From Blastomussa wellsi (taxonomy: Eukaryota; Cnidaria; Anthozoa; Scleractinia; Plerogyridae): 64,000 nt of DNA. The translations under genes were made by a program, and so were the position numbers. Position 1 is the first letter of the stretch. The number at the start of each line of letters is the position of its first letter. The notes under the pieces are model-generated. The model searched no databases, was not told where the DNA came from, and saw only the letters and a list, made by a program, of their open reading frames with translations. The DNA is taken from contig OX393568.1 in assembly GCA_947652115.1 (NCBI GenBank), positions 20,877,325-20,941,324 on the forward strand, given 5' to 3'. This document shows positions 46,568 to 59,300 of this stretch, piece by piece.

Positions 46568-47590
46568 GGTATTCTTGCCGTAATCATAGAAATACCTTGT
46601 ACGCCTAGTATGACGGACGATTAGATACCCTAGGCAGGTCTTCTGCTGAGCAACAACACGAAGTAACTGACCCTCGTGCCTTCTCAAAACCGCCTAGATG
46701 TACTCCCCCTGGATGGAATGCTAGTCAATCGAAGGTTCCACCCCAGCATCTTTACCTGATTAAATTGAACTGACAGTACGCCGGTATCCATTTATACACC
46801 AGGGTGGAGACAATCACTGCTAGATTCAACGGTGTATTACCCAAACGCAAAGGTGACAGCCGAGTTCAGCCACAAAAGTATCAAACCGGAGTCGAAACCA
46901 TCATCCAATCACAGATCGCCGCGTCTAACCGTTTTCGACAACCCGAGCAGAAGTCAGCTTCATAGTCCAGGTGAATCCCCTGGACCTAATTATTCACTAA
47001 TTAACGAAACCATGCAATTTATTATTCATCACGTTCGCGAGAAGCATCGCATTCCCATCGTATATGAAGTTGATATGCCTTATAACAAGTAGAGCTATAA
47101 AATATTTATATTCTAGCTACTAAGTAATGCACACTATACACTTGTACATGTATGATTACATTAAACGTTGTAAATTTTGATGCCCGAGCCTAAATCGGCG
47201 AGAACGAAAGCTTTCTACTTTTGACCTGTAACTGTCATGCGTGGGGTTCTCTGACCCTCTGGCCCACATTCGTCCGACTCAATCTCGTTCTCAGAGTTTG
47301 CGTCATCCTTGCGTTATCCTTATCCTGCGGAACGGGAAACATGCTGACGAAAAGGATACCGCGGCCGGCTCTGGGAACGAGAATGCGTCCGACTCTCTTC
47401 TACCTGTCCAATTACTCTTATGGGTTACGTTTGCTGCGAATGAAAGAAAACTATCATACAACACTAGTTACTCTTTCCAGTTTTGTTTTGCCAATGTATG
47501 CTAAATATGGATGTTCATTTATTCATTTTAACGGAGATGAGATTAAGTAAACATTTTCGCAATGACTAAGCTCCTTTCTCGACGCCTTTT
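46416..47590. repeat. tandem duplication, unit 1
   Basis: The unit starts inside the LamG exon (TCTTCACTTTGAGTACC), passes the stop codon and a SINE fragment, and runs to TTCTCGACGCC plus four extra T bases. It recurs at a fixed 1,175-base offset in unit 2, with only about ten or so base differences by eye. Confidence 0.93.
46690..46815 (-). mobile_element. SINE fragment inside the duplicated unit
   Basis: CTCCCCCTGGATGGAATGC and TATCCATTTATACACCAGGG match the reversed SINE body. The same fragment appears 1,175 bases on as part of the tandem copy. The neighbouring open frame (46832-47092) seems to begin in degenerate SINE head sequence. Confidence 0.6.
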
Positions 47591-47742
47591 TCTTCACTTT
47601 GAGTACCTTTGCTAATGTCAGACTTGGCGTAAAAAGTGGCGACGTCAGGTACTTTAAAGGAAGAATTGCCAGGGTACAAGTTTACAACATAGCGCTAAAT
47701 CGAGAACAAATTCTAGCCGTTAAAACAAGAGGGAATGGTTGA
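47591..47742 (+). pseudogene. duplicated 3' end of the LamG exon
   Basis: The last 49 codons or so of the LamG domain plus stop are repeated with no upstream exon body, signal for translation or splice acceptor in frame. It is a dead partial copy created by the tandem duplication. Confidence 0.85.
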
Positions 47743-48761
47743 GGTATTCTTGCCGTAATCATAGAAATACCTTGTACGCCTAGTATGACGGACGATTAGA
47801 TACCCTAGGCAGGTCTTCTGCTGAGCAACAACACGAAGTAACTGACCCTCGTGCCTTCTCAAAACCGCCTAGATGTACTCCCCCTGGATGGAATGCTAGT
47901 CAATCGAAGGTTCCACCCCAGCATCTTTACCTGATTAAATTGAACTGACAGTACGCCGGTATCCATTTATACACCAGGGTGGAGACAATCACTGCTAGAT
48001 TCAACGGTGTATTACCCAAACGCAAAGGTGACAGCCGAGTTCAGCCACAAAAGTATCAAACCGGAGTCGAAACCATCATCCAATCACAGATCGCCGCGTC
48101 TAACCGTTTTCGACAACCCGAGCAGAAGTCAGCTTCATAGTCCAGGTGAATCCCCTGGACCTAATTATTCACTAATTAACGAAACCATGCAATTTATTAT
48201 CCATCACGTTCGCGAGAAGCATCGCATTCCCATCGTATATGAAGTGGATATGCCTTAGAACAAGTAGAGCTATAAAAAAATTATATTCTAGCTACTAAGT
48301 AATGCATACTATACACTTGTACATGTATGATTACATTAAACGTTGTAAATTTTGATGCCCGAGCCTAAATCGGCGAGAACGAAAGCTTTCTACTTTTGAC
48401 CTGTAACTGTCATGCGTGGGGTTCTCTGACCCTCTGGCCCACATTCGTCCGACGCAATCTCGTTCTCAGAGTTTGCGTCATCCTTGCGTTATCCTTATCC
48501 TGCGGAACGGGAAACATGCTGACCAAAAGGATACCGCGGCCGCCTCTGGGAACGAGAATGCGTCCGACTATCTTCTACCTGTCCAATTACTCTTATGGGT
48601 TACGTTTGCTGCGAATGAAAGAAAACTATCATACAACACTAGTTACTCTTTCCAGTTTTGTTTTGCCAATGTATGCTAAATATGGATGTTCATTTATTCA
48701 TTTTAACGGAGATGAGATTAAGTAAACATTTTCGCAATGACTAAGCTCCTTTCTCGACGCC
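47591..48761. repeat. tandem duplication, unit 2
   Basis: A near-exact copy of 46416-47586. Differences include TAT to TAG in the small frame (PYNK becomes a stop), A-tract changes near 48279, and single changes in the 48450-48580 stretch. It ends at TTCTCGACGCC, where unit 1 goes on to the filler T bases and unit 2. Confidence 0.93.
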
Positions 48762-49198
48762 GTCGTTTTTGCAGTTGTTGTTGTTGCTGTTGCTGTGATC
48801 TACGGGAAAGATTATCCAGAATGCAACATTTGAAATCCTTGGCTCGAATTCCATACACTGGTCCTTTTCTGCAACTTTCCACGTGACATAAAGTGTTCAA
48901 ATCGATCGGACGTGAAGAAGCCTGTGCGTGACATTTCCAGTCCATCACGCGCTAACGATCTCGGACACTGCAAAACTTGACGCATGGAAGGTCCCGTTAC
49001 CATAGGAACCATTCGGTTGTTTCGCTTCATGTTCTCGCCTATCCTCTGGTTGCACTCGTGTCCCACGGGTAAGACGAGTGATCTATGTGTGTAAAATATA
49101 AACAAAATGAATTCAATTGGACTGGGGTTTAAAATATGCGATTCTATCTATGCAAAGTAATTTGCATATATTAATAAAATGCCCTGGGGACATTTGAA

Positions 49199-49355
49199 TA
49201 GACCAATTTCGATATTTTAATATTCAGCCTAAAACAATAGACATCACTGCGAGGCTCCGGGGAATAAATCCCACAAACTCTATAATTTATACCCCGGAGC
49301 CTCGTACTGAGGTCTATTGTTTTAGGCCGAATTTTAAAATATCGAAATTGGTCTA
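49199..49355. repeat. foldback element, family A copy 2
   Basis: Arms TAGACCAATTTCGATATTTT and AAAATATCGAAATTGGTCTA, then inner AAAACAATAGAC and GTCTATTGTTTT, then GCGAGGCTCCGGGG and CCCCGGAGCCTCG: more than 55 paired bases per arm. Ends and inner motifs resemble the element at 33304-33470. The outer TA could be a TA target site. Confidence 0.75.
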
Positions 49356-49841
49356 TTATGCAATAAAGGACCACGCTGGGCCCACCCCTAGCACTCTACT
49401 CTAGGTCGCCGTTTGGATTAGATCTAGCGACCCGCCCTCCCACCCCGGGAGGAATCCGATTTTTTGGAGTGCATCCCCCATACCTTATTTACATATGAAT
49501 TACAATGCCCAGGTAAGGAGTCGGGTATATACCAACTGTCAGTCATCTTTTTTTAACCACGTTATGTTCATTTGTAATGTGTTTCAGTGAATGTTCAAAT
49601 CCAGTGCCAGCTTAATCCCAGGGGACTTCCATGTAAAATGATGGAGATGCTGGTCAGAAGTTATCAGAACCCCGTTTAGTAAGAATCACTCAAATTTATT
49701 TTCACCCCTGTGAGGGGTAGCTTTCCACATTTTTGTTTACAAGGCATGACGAGCACCCCAACACCCCGGACGTCTGCCATTTGCCCAAAAAATTCTCCCA
49801 AGTTGCCTTGCCCAAACTTCTCTTGCTGCCCAAAATTTGGA

Positions 49842-49857
49842 GGGGGGGGGGGGGGGG
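49842..49857. repeat. poly-G tract
   Basis: Sixteen uninterrupted G residues, followed a few bases on by GTAGCCTCCC, again beside the AGCCTCC motif of the small foldback family. Confidence 0.9.
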
Positions 49858-50031
49858 TGGTCAGCTGTAGCCTCCCGGCTCCCCCGCCAGCCCATACGAC
49901 ACTCGATTAAAAAACTGCTCTATTATAACAGCAGATGCACGTTTTCGAAGCTTCTCTTTACGCAATGACTAGCCAAGCTTAGTGCTTATGTCGCTGAGTG
50001 CATGGCCACTATAAATAACATTTAATTTTCT

Positions 50032-53000
50032 TTACAATACCTTGGGAAGGAATACCAAACCAAGCACTGTGGTGGTACAAACAAAAATCAGTGAATTGTT
50101 AAAGATTTCCTTTGCCAGGAAATTGCTCAACACAAATTCGGTTGTAATAGAGAGCACCGAGAACAGCAAGATGTTGTACACTGCTACACCGATGTTTTTG
50201 GAATCGTTAAGTTCCGCGTAATGTACATTCCGCGTTTCCCAGGCCAGGAAGACGCCAAAGAGAAGAAGTATTCCTTTGTAGATCATTATTCCTAGGACCC
50301 ATGTGGTGTAGTGTTTCGAGACGCATTGATGATTCACAACATGGATGTTTATGTCTTCATTGTCAGCCTGTAGCTAAAATTGAAAGAAATGATACCAAAT
50401 AAGGGTGTAAACAATAGCCCAATAGGCCCTTTGCACGACCTAGTCACATGGTACAAAATATTACCCTGCTGGTGAGCAAGCTACGCGCTGGGACATCCAA
50501 AACAAAGCCACTTTATGTCACAGAGCGTAGCTTGCTCACCAGCAAGGTGTTATTTTGTACGATATAACTGGATCGTGCAAAAGGCCTATTAATTGAAACG
50601 GTTCACTCCCAGAGGACGTTTTGTTGACAAATTTGACTCAGTTGAGTGATAGTAATCGATCCTGTCGATGCGAGAATGTCAGTGTCAAACAAGTAGCAAA
50701 AACCAAAATAATCCCTTAGGGAAGGGGGGGTACGGACCCCCGACACCCCTTGGATCCGCCACTGCTTGCTGTCTAGAAACATGTTCTTACCTCTTCCCAT
50801 AGTTTTATAGTTTCAGACTGCATTGGATCCACAAGTTCCCAGCTTACCAGCACCACAACATCAAGGATTAAAACATGAAGAAGTTTAAGGAAAAGATGTG
50901 ACGTGTTCAGCCCTCCTATCTGTAGGAAATGCAGTGATATTACTCTTGAATCAGTTACATATTGTCATATTTTGTCTCATTTTTATGCCATGCCAATTGC
51001 GTAAGATTGCCTTAGCAACTGGTACGAGACTAGTGGCTCATCAGGCCGGAGCTTATCCCGGATTCTGTAGCATGACGCGACTAGGAGTATTTCTACTCCC
51101 CCTAAATGTGATGCTAGTCCATCGCAGGGTTATCCCCAGCATTAAATTCGCTGATACTCTTTTAAACACCTGGGTGATCAAGAACACAACTCCGGGACCT
51201 TGCACAGACCGGGCCAGGGCTCAAACCATATGCATGACAACTCGATCCTCCTAAGCGATCTTACTACAACTTTTAAGATTTTCCTCGCACGAATTTACAG
51301 TGATTATTCTTATTGACTTTTAAATTAAAAACAAACGAAATAAATCAGCTAGAGAAATCATACCTGTCGTTTAAGACGCCTGTTTGTGAAAATCTTGTAC
51401 ACTCGCCACGTCTTTGACAACATCCCTCCGAACACCAATGTGAAACCGACAACAATGAAATACGCACGTACCTGGGATAAGGAAAAAGGCATGTATGTAG
51501 TAGCTAAGTGTCGTGTGCCAATTCGCATTGAATTGGAAGGGGTGTTGCAGCTCTCGTAAGCTTGTAAATCACTTTTCTGGGTCATCTAGTACAAGAGTTA
51601 GCTTGCCGCTAATGTTTTGGGAGCTAGGGACATTTTTTCTGCTGTTTTCCTCTGTTGTTCTCTTCAAAGGTAGTGGGCCCCTTCATGTGAGATCTTGTGA
51701 GCTGCTGCTATCCGGGAGGTAAAAATACAGCGCCTAACCCGTGAAGGCGCTCTACTATTGAATGCAGCCGGCTGATTCCGCTCGTTACAGTAGCAAAACA
51801 AAGTGATGGAAGAAAATAATGGTGACAGTTACTAGTACTTACGTACCAGACAAATAGCTCTGCTTCCTCTTGAATATAGTACTGTGTTTCCGAACGTAGC
51901 CAAGAAAACGTGTGCATAGCAAAAGAAACAACCAATAGCAGTAATGCTATTAAAATGCGGGGAGGACATCTTGATCAATCTGTTTTATAAAGGAAAATAA
52001 AGAGAAACCTCCTTTAGACTAGCTTATGTGCTACCCTCGTTAAGCAAAGGTTATTTATTTTATTTTAGCTTTCGCCTGCATGTTCGTCGCCAAGTGATGC
52101 GTTGCTGATTGTTAAAAAAACGAAAGACAGGCCATAACAATAATGAAGTATTATCGCATTATCATAGTTACTTGTTATGTGGATCGCGACGTTTCCCCTG
52201 ATGAAGACCTGCAGTATACAGTCGAAACGTCGCGATCCACAACCTCGCTCCCAGGGTCTTTCTCACCGCCCACCTGGGGGAGAGAAACACTGGGAACGAG
52301 GATGCGTGACACCGTGGGTGAACGCACCACGCACGCGCATGACGTCACGATTCCTCGAGGTTTTCTCGAGGTAGTTATCGTCAGCAATAGGGACTATGAT
52401 ACATCGATGGCAAAATTTTAGTCGAAACGTGCGAACGTACGAGCTTATAGCAAAAATTCGAAGCAAAATTATGAAAGTGGAAATTGAAAAGTAAATAAAC
52501 ATAAAACAATCTACCTAGTATAAATATACCTAGTATACCTTTATATACCTTTATACCTAGTATAAATCTTAACCTTAAATATTTAGCGGTTTCCTTAAAA
52601 ATTTCCAAAATGTTCACATTCTATCGTTTTTCCGCAGTTTCGGTTGCGCGACCCACAACACAACTGGATACATCGTGAAGCAAAACCGTGAGATTATACT
52701 TCGTTATTATTATTGTACACGATGGATAACGACAACTCTTATTTACGGACGTACAGATTAACTGACTGACAAATAGACGGACCAATCGGGAGACAGAAAA
52801 ACAGACAAAAAGCCAGAGGCAGACAGTCACCTCTTAGATAAAGGGTATTGTTTAATAACAATATAAATTGAAGCTACTTAAGGCTTAAATCCACGCTTTC
52901 ACGAGTCAACCCAGGGTATCCTCAAGGATAACAAAAATATTCCGTATAGGGATTATGTGCAAAATGTAAAGTAACAGTGTGCGAATAAGGGTAAGAATGC

Positions 53001-56000
53001 GGAAACTATGTAAAATGTGTAAAATTAGTAAACATTTTAACTGATAAATAACAAATAAAATGATCTAATAAGCTAGTCTCCTAAGATCTCTCCAGAATGA
53101 AAATACTAACCTATTTTTTCTGTGCAGAATATTCACCACTAGGCATCCTAACGAAAACAACATTCCAAAAGATGACAGAACGAGTGTGATGATAGTCTGT
53201 TGCTTTGGTGCTTTGTAAAGTTCGGTCTTGTTAATTACTTCATCCGACGGAATTTTCCCTTTCAAAACAAACAAACATTTAAAGAAAAAAAAAACGTGAA
53301 TGCAACAAAGCAACAAAGATGGAGGTGCCAAGACAGTCGTGCTTTTCGAACTTCAAAAAAGTAAAAAAAAAACGATAAAGGTAAATAAACCTATCGGTCA
53401 AACATGCTTTCAGAGCATTAGCAAACGGCAATAAATTATTTATACCCTCCCTTTGTGGCATTCTTAATTAAAAACCTACATTACCCACAACTTTCTGTCA
53501 CGTTTTCTTGTTGCCGATGCACATTCATACCCTTGGCTGCTTGTTCAGTTTTGGTTCTACTTTCGCTTTCTGTACGATTGTACAGAATATTGTCAGCTAA
53601 GGAACCGCTTCTAAGGTTTCTCATCAGCAATATTACTTTAAGTTAAAAACTGGTACAGTATAATCAATTCAAATAAGGTACCTTCCCATACGAAAAGTGA
53701 TTCATTTAGTATACTTGAAGTTGTATTGCACAGTCCAACCACTTTTCTTGTATCGCCTAAAAGTTAATTCATACAAAAAAATGAAGTTTCGACAATATTT
53801 CGGATTCCCAGGAGCAAATTACGTAATGCTATAAAATGAAAACGTGCACACCTTGTTGCTGTAAAATTTCTATGGTAGTTTCTCGATCCCCGCGTTTGTC
53901 AAACTTCACAATACCCTGTAAGAGAAATGGAGAAATTTTAAAAGTTTGCTTTTTTTAAGGATGTGCGGCGCGCAACAATCATTATCAATAACAAACCAAC
54001 TACAAACTATGGGGTTTCATTAACATTGGACCACTTGTTTCAGGACCACTTGTTTGCAGTACAAGGTCCTCTTGGACACCTCTGACACCACGTTATACAT
54101 TTAGAGCCAGACTGACTCGCGTGCGCCTCCATCGACTTTGATTGTACTCACAATGTTCATGAGAATCGATGAGAGTTTCCTCTAGTTTAACCGGAGTTGA
54201 TGAAAGTCAATGAGAGCTCACGAACTCTCACGAGACTCGACTCTCATCAACAGTCTTTTCCTCGAAAACTCCCGCACCTGTGATTGGCTAATTCCTACAC
54301 ATTACATCGTGGCCAAGGAAAGTCGGGAAGCATGTTTAATTAAGCAGAAATTGTTAGTAACAATTATATACGATAGTCAGAAAATTTGATTTCCTTTTTG
54401 TTATCTGTGGACCTAGTGATACAGATACTGACCGACATTCCAAGGAAAGTCAAATTCCGAAGCACTCGCCGGAAAAGGTCAGCGGTTTCCACGTCACCGT
54501 ACGTAATGTTTGACAAACTCTTGCTGCAAGCTTTGAGAAATGGAGAAGACTTTTGTAAAGTGAGAGCGATGGTCCATATTGCGTCATACGCGAAAGATGA
54601 AAATGCATTAACTGGGTAATTCATTCTCTTGCTTTGCGCCATGAGCTCATTGTTAAGTTCAACAGCTGTCTGAAAATATGAGAAGATCCAATGGGTTATG
54701 TGCTGAACATTAAAGGAAGCTAAGCTCACGACTACAAGAAGAAAGAAAAGGTAACTTTGTATACTGACGAGGCCAGGGCAACTTTACATTGAGAAAAAAC
54801 GGAAGGAATGGCACATTGTAGGCTCGTATTCTGTATGTTTCTTATGCTAATATTAGTAACTGAGTTACTGTCCCATATCCTCGACAATAGTAGTTTGAAG
54901 CAAAAATTTCAGTTGCATTGCCCTATTATTTTCAAATATATTCTTGATTTTATGTTTTGATCCAAAACTGTAACAACTATTGATGCCAGTTTTCGAATTT
55001 GTATAATGTAAAAAACGTGAACGTCTGTTGAGCGAGAGAAGATATTACAAAAAGTAAAAAAAAAAACAATCTTCATTGTGGAAGGCCTTTCAAATAAGCT
55101 TTGCTTGTTTTCACTTCATAAAGCACTTCATGTCCCCCCTATTCAAAATATGCAAAACGTAACTGTCGACAGACAACGACAGACAGACATAATATCCAAA
55201 ATATGTTTCAATGTTGTTCTAAGGGGTTTGAAAATTTATCCGGCATTGAGCTGACAACACTGCATTGCCGAACATCCAGGTGGGGCAAACTCGCTTCCAG
55301 GGTTTTTAACGAGTTTAATGGTGAGGGTGGGGTTTTCTAGAAAAAGCCAGCTGTGGTATCCTTGTCTTGACGATTCTGTCCTCGACTGAAGACAGCTAAC
55401 TTTTTGGGGGTTGTTTTTTTTTTTCGTCAATATTTAAACCTTCGCCAGGAGCTCCTGTTTTCGTGTATCTTACTCCAGAATTCGAATTAACCACGATGTT
55501 ACATGCAGTTAATATATGCAACTATATTTAACGAAAGAGAAGAGCATTAGCATAATAAAACAACAACATCAGCTAGCGGTACTACCTTCCCGGCAATCGT
55601 AGGGGTCGTTGAGTCTCCGAGTGGTATAGGTCTTGTAGCAAGGTAGTTGCCAGCTGCTATCTTAATGTGGTGTTTGGTGCATGAAGTGTCGCCACCTTCC
55701 TCCCACCATTTCTCACTATACCATCCAGGAAGCACCCACACGTACTTCCTGCCATAGACACCTTGCATATATGCCTGGAAAGACAGGGAAATATCAACAT
55801 TATTGCATGCAAGGCTTATTTCACGTGTAGAATAAGAAGTAAAATATAATAATAACTTCGTTCACATTTCGTATGGCGACATTCTTACGGTTGAGACTTC
55901 ACATAACCGAATGCGCACACTCCAGATCAGTTCTCCACCGTCAACAAATTAAATGACCACAGAAAGCCTGGTTTGAATGAGGTTTAGTTAAAAATTAACT

Positions 56001-56302
56001 TATGGCAACAGAAATACTAATTTGGTAAGTAAGGAGAATGACTGCAACCGAATGATCATCATATTTACGCCAAGCCCCAATTCATGTGTACTTGGTTCAA
56101 CTGATAGACATGTTTCAAGTAACTCTCGCAGCTGATCAGCTGGCAAATAATACTGCTTTATTAATCACCGGCACTGTACATGCAGGCGAGACATCTCTTC
56201 ATATCCATTATACCTTACAAATACCTGTGAAATGGCGACTTTGAAAGACGTATATTTAACAATTATTCCACTTGCGCTTGTTGGATATGAGATGGTAGAT
56301 AC

Positions 56303-56333
<31 letters not shown>

Positions 56334-59300
56334 AACCATCTCATATCCAACAAGCGCTAGTGGAATAATTGTTTTATTAACGCCCCAAAAAATATTGTTC
56401 AAACATTGCAAAAAATTCATTCTTTTTCGCTTTTTTGCAGGTCAGTGGAAAGATGAGCTCATATACTATTGCCTCTAAACCAATCAAAACTCAGGAAAGG
56501 AAATATGCCATAGCTAGTTTTTAACAAAATATTATATAGCCTCAGTCGTTGGCGAACAGAGGAGCATATGTTTATATTATTACCACTGACTAGGGAGAGA
56601 AAAATTACCTGGCATGCTATTTTTCGGAACTGGTCTTCATACATCAGGCCGATGACTATTCTGACATCTTTACTCTGTAAGAAATCACAACGCTTTCAAC
56701 ACTCTTGAAAAGATGAGACAGAGAGAGAGAGAACAGCTACTGTGATTGTACACTATGGCCACCTGAATCACGTGTTCAAAAACGTTACTTTAACATTGCT
56801 AAATAAATCCTGTTGCTGCCGATTAAGCGAACTAGATAGTCAAGTATTCGTTACTATCCAGTGATTTTGGTAAAGGTAACGTCTGCGTCCGAGGTTGCCT
56901 AGTGGTCCATCAGGCGGTTTCCTTAGCATGAAGCGACAAGGAGTATTTACTACGCCACCCTGCAGCTGAATGGGATCTGCTAGGCCATTGTAGGGTCGTA
57001 TTTTTTATTAGCCACCAGCATAAAATTTGCCGGTACCCAGTTATACGAGAAGCACCATGAGAGTCAAGTGTCTTACCCAAGAACACAGTGCAGTGCCCCG
57101 GCCAGGGCTAGAACCCAGACCGCTTGATCAGAAGTCCAGCGCGCTTACCTTTAGGCCACCATGCCTCACAAAAATAGCACTTAGCATACCTTAATATTCT
57201 TAACTGCATGAGAGTGCTCTTCATCGAAACTTTCCATGAATACTATCGTGATTTTGTAAGTTGTGAGCAAGGCGACGAGGTCCTCTTTAGTCTGAAAAAC
57301 AACAACAACAAAAACCTAACAAAAGCATAACAAAACAGGAAATGATCAATCCGTTCTTCATTTAATTTAAAAGCTTCGTCTCTGGTGTTTTTCTTCCTTG
57401 GTAAACTATATTATTTCAAATCTTCCTTTTATTTGAAGGCAATTTTACTGACCATTACAAAAGATGAATACACTCATGGTACTGTCTAATTATAGTCCCA
57501 AAAGACATAAACAAAGTTACGCTTTATTTGCTGCAACATTTGTCACTCTGCCAGATCAAGTGGCACCAGGCACCCATTGTCAGGTTCGTTGAGCGGAACT
57601 AGCAATCGAAACAAAGGCTGTGCGTTTGGTGTTATTGTAAACTTCATTTGTTATGAGCTTTTCAGGAAACCACCCGAGCCGGGTGGTTAATTAGAGCGCT
57701 CATCTTGTACTTCAGAGAACCGGATATTCCGACCTAACCTCCTATCATTTTGGATTGGGATTCTTAGTTATCTGATGGTCAACTGAAGTTTTCATACTTT
57801 GCTTGAGTGAAGTCCCTGTAAACTAGCCAAACCTGACTTTATTTTTATTAATTCATCATCCATGCCACATCCTCTGTTTCTTTGACATCCCCATGACAGC
57901 TGTTGGAGATCTCTAAAATTACCTTTGTGAAAATGTGATCCTGTTGTACGAGAATCGCGACTCGGTCCCATTCGAACTTTCTTAGTACGTTCACTATAGC
58001 ATGGTTATTTACAGTCTCGGATGGACTGGTACGGGAAAACAGTGGAAACCGAGAGTCTTCGGAGAGCAACGGCGACGTGTTACTGAAACCAACCTAAAGA
58101 AAAAACAATCTTATAATAGAATGTTTTGTAAATAAAGACAATAAAATTAGAACATTTGCCACCGTTTCTTATTCAAACTCTACCAATGGTGTCTGGTGTC
58201 TCCATGGGCAGCATTCCTGCCAGCACCAGCAACCGCGACCTCGGGTCAGCCTCGATTTTACCTGAAATCTAATAGTTTGTTAAAACAAGGAAAATTTAGA
58301 AAGAGAAAGCACCTCCTTCGCAGGTGCAGGGTAACGCTTTGCGTTTTGGGATTGGTTGTGCGTGGTTCGCGTGGTGTTATGGGACTGCTGGGAATCCTCG
58401 CGCTCCCTATTTTCCTTACGGCCTCGACCTACCGGCGCCTGGGGACGAGCGGCATCACAGTGGCAATACTCAACTCAAACTGAGAAATTCAGGTGGGCCA
58501 CCCTCGCAGTGCTTATTTAATTAAACATTTTAAACGAACAAGAATATCTTATTATTAGGAATTTTCAGTAATTCAAGGAAAAAAGGTAATAATTTGTTTT
58601 TACCTGCACTGCTCCCCAGAATGATGCTGCCTCTGCGATTGGTTCTGCAGCTGGAGAACAGCCTGGCGCCGTGAACATGATCTTTTTTGGTGGCCTGGAC
58701 ATTAAATCCAGCATTGATCTAATGGCAACACCACTGTCACACTACAAATATGTAGAAAAAATAAGGGACATTTTAATATGGCCAGTGGTGGAGCACTAAA
58801 CGCCTTGATTTATAATGCAGAAAATAGTCAGGGGTTCCCAATGAACAAACTGTGGCAAAATGCATTTTTTATCCAAACGAATGAAAATATATGATATTAA
58901 AACATTTACTGGTGTTCTTCAGTATTGATGGGAAAAAATTATCTGTTCCTTTTTGCCAGCACTTGATCCACATTTTTTTCCCAGCCAGCAGTTAAGCAGT
59001 TAGAACAAACAGGGAGAATTCTTACCTGACTCTTCTAAAATTCTACGGCCACCAATTTTCAGAACGAAAACTGATATTTCGGTATCAATGGTACCTGTAA
59101 CTTATGGTGTATGGTGTATTTCAGCCTCCTCCCCATTTTCCCTCGCCTATGGTTGCTCTGATCTAACATTTTCTTTTCAAGTTAACCTTTATTTATTTTC
59201 TATAACCATAATTGGGCTGGAGAGTACTGCATTGCAGAGCACATTCTCTCAATATAACTTCTAACCTCAATTTCTAATTCAATTTTACATATTTTATTTT

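Larger units (their letters stand above)
48762..50031. other. gene-free stretch downstream of the GABA-B-like gene
   Basis: Holds a (GTT)n-like run near 48775, a foldback at 49199-49355, a poly-G tract at 49842-49857, and otherwise unique DNA. The receptor's possible cytoplasmic-tail exon could lie here on the minus strand. The frames at 48718-49105 (minus) show no recognisable receptor tail. Confidence 0.45.

Noticed and set aside
47221..48725. Two matching 109-codon frames as a gene pair
   Set aside because: The matching reflects the 1,175-bp tandem duplication. The composition is not protein-like and no splice context was seen.
52179..52240. Possible hammerhead ribozyme
   Set aside because: CTGATGA and GAAAC are present, but the long arms pair GTTTC with GAAAC, which uses the core bases. 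A stem II next to CTGATGA does not form without a bulge, and no cleavage-site arm is visible.
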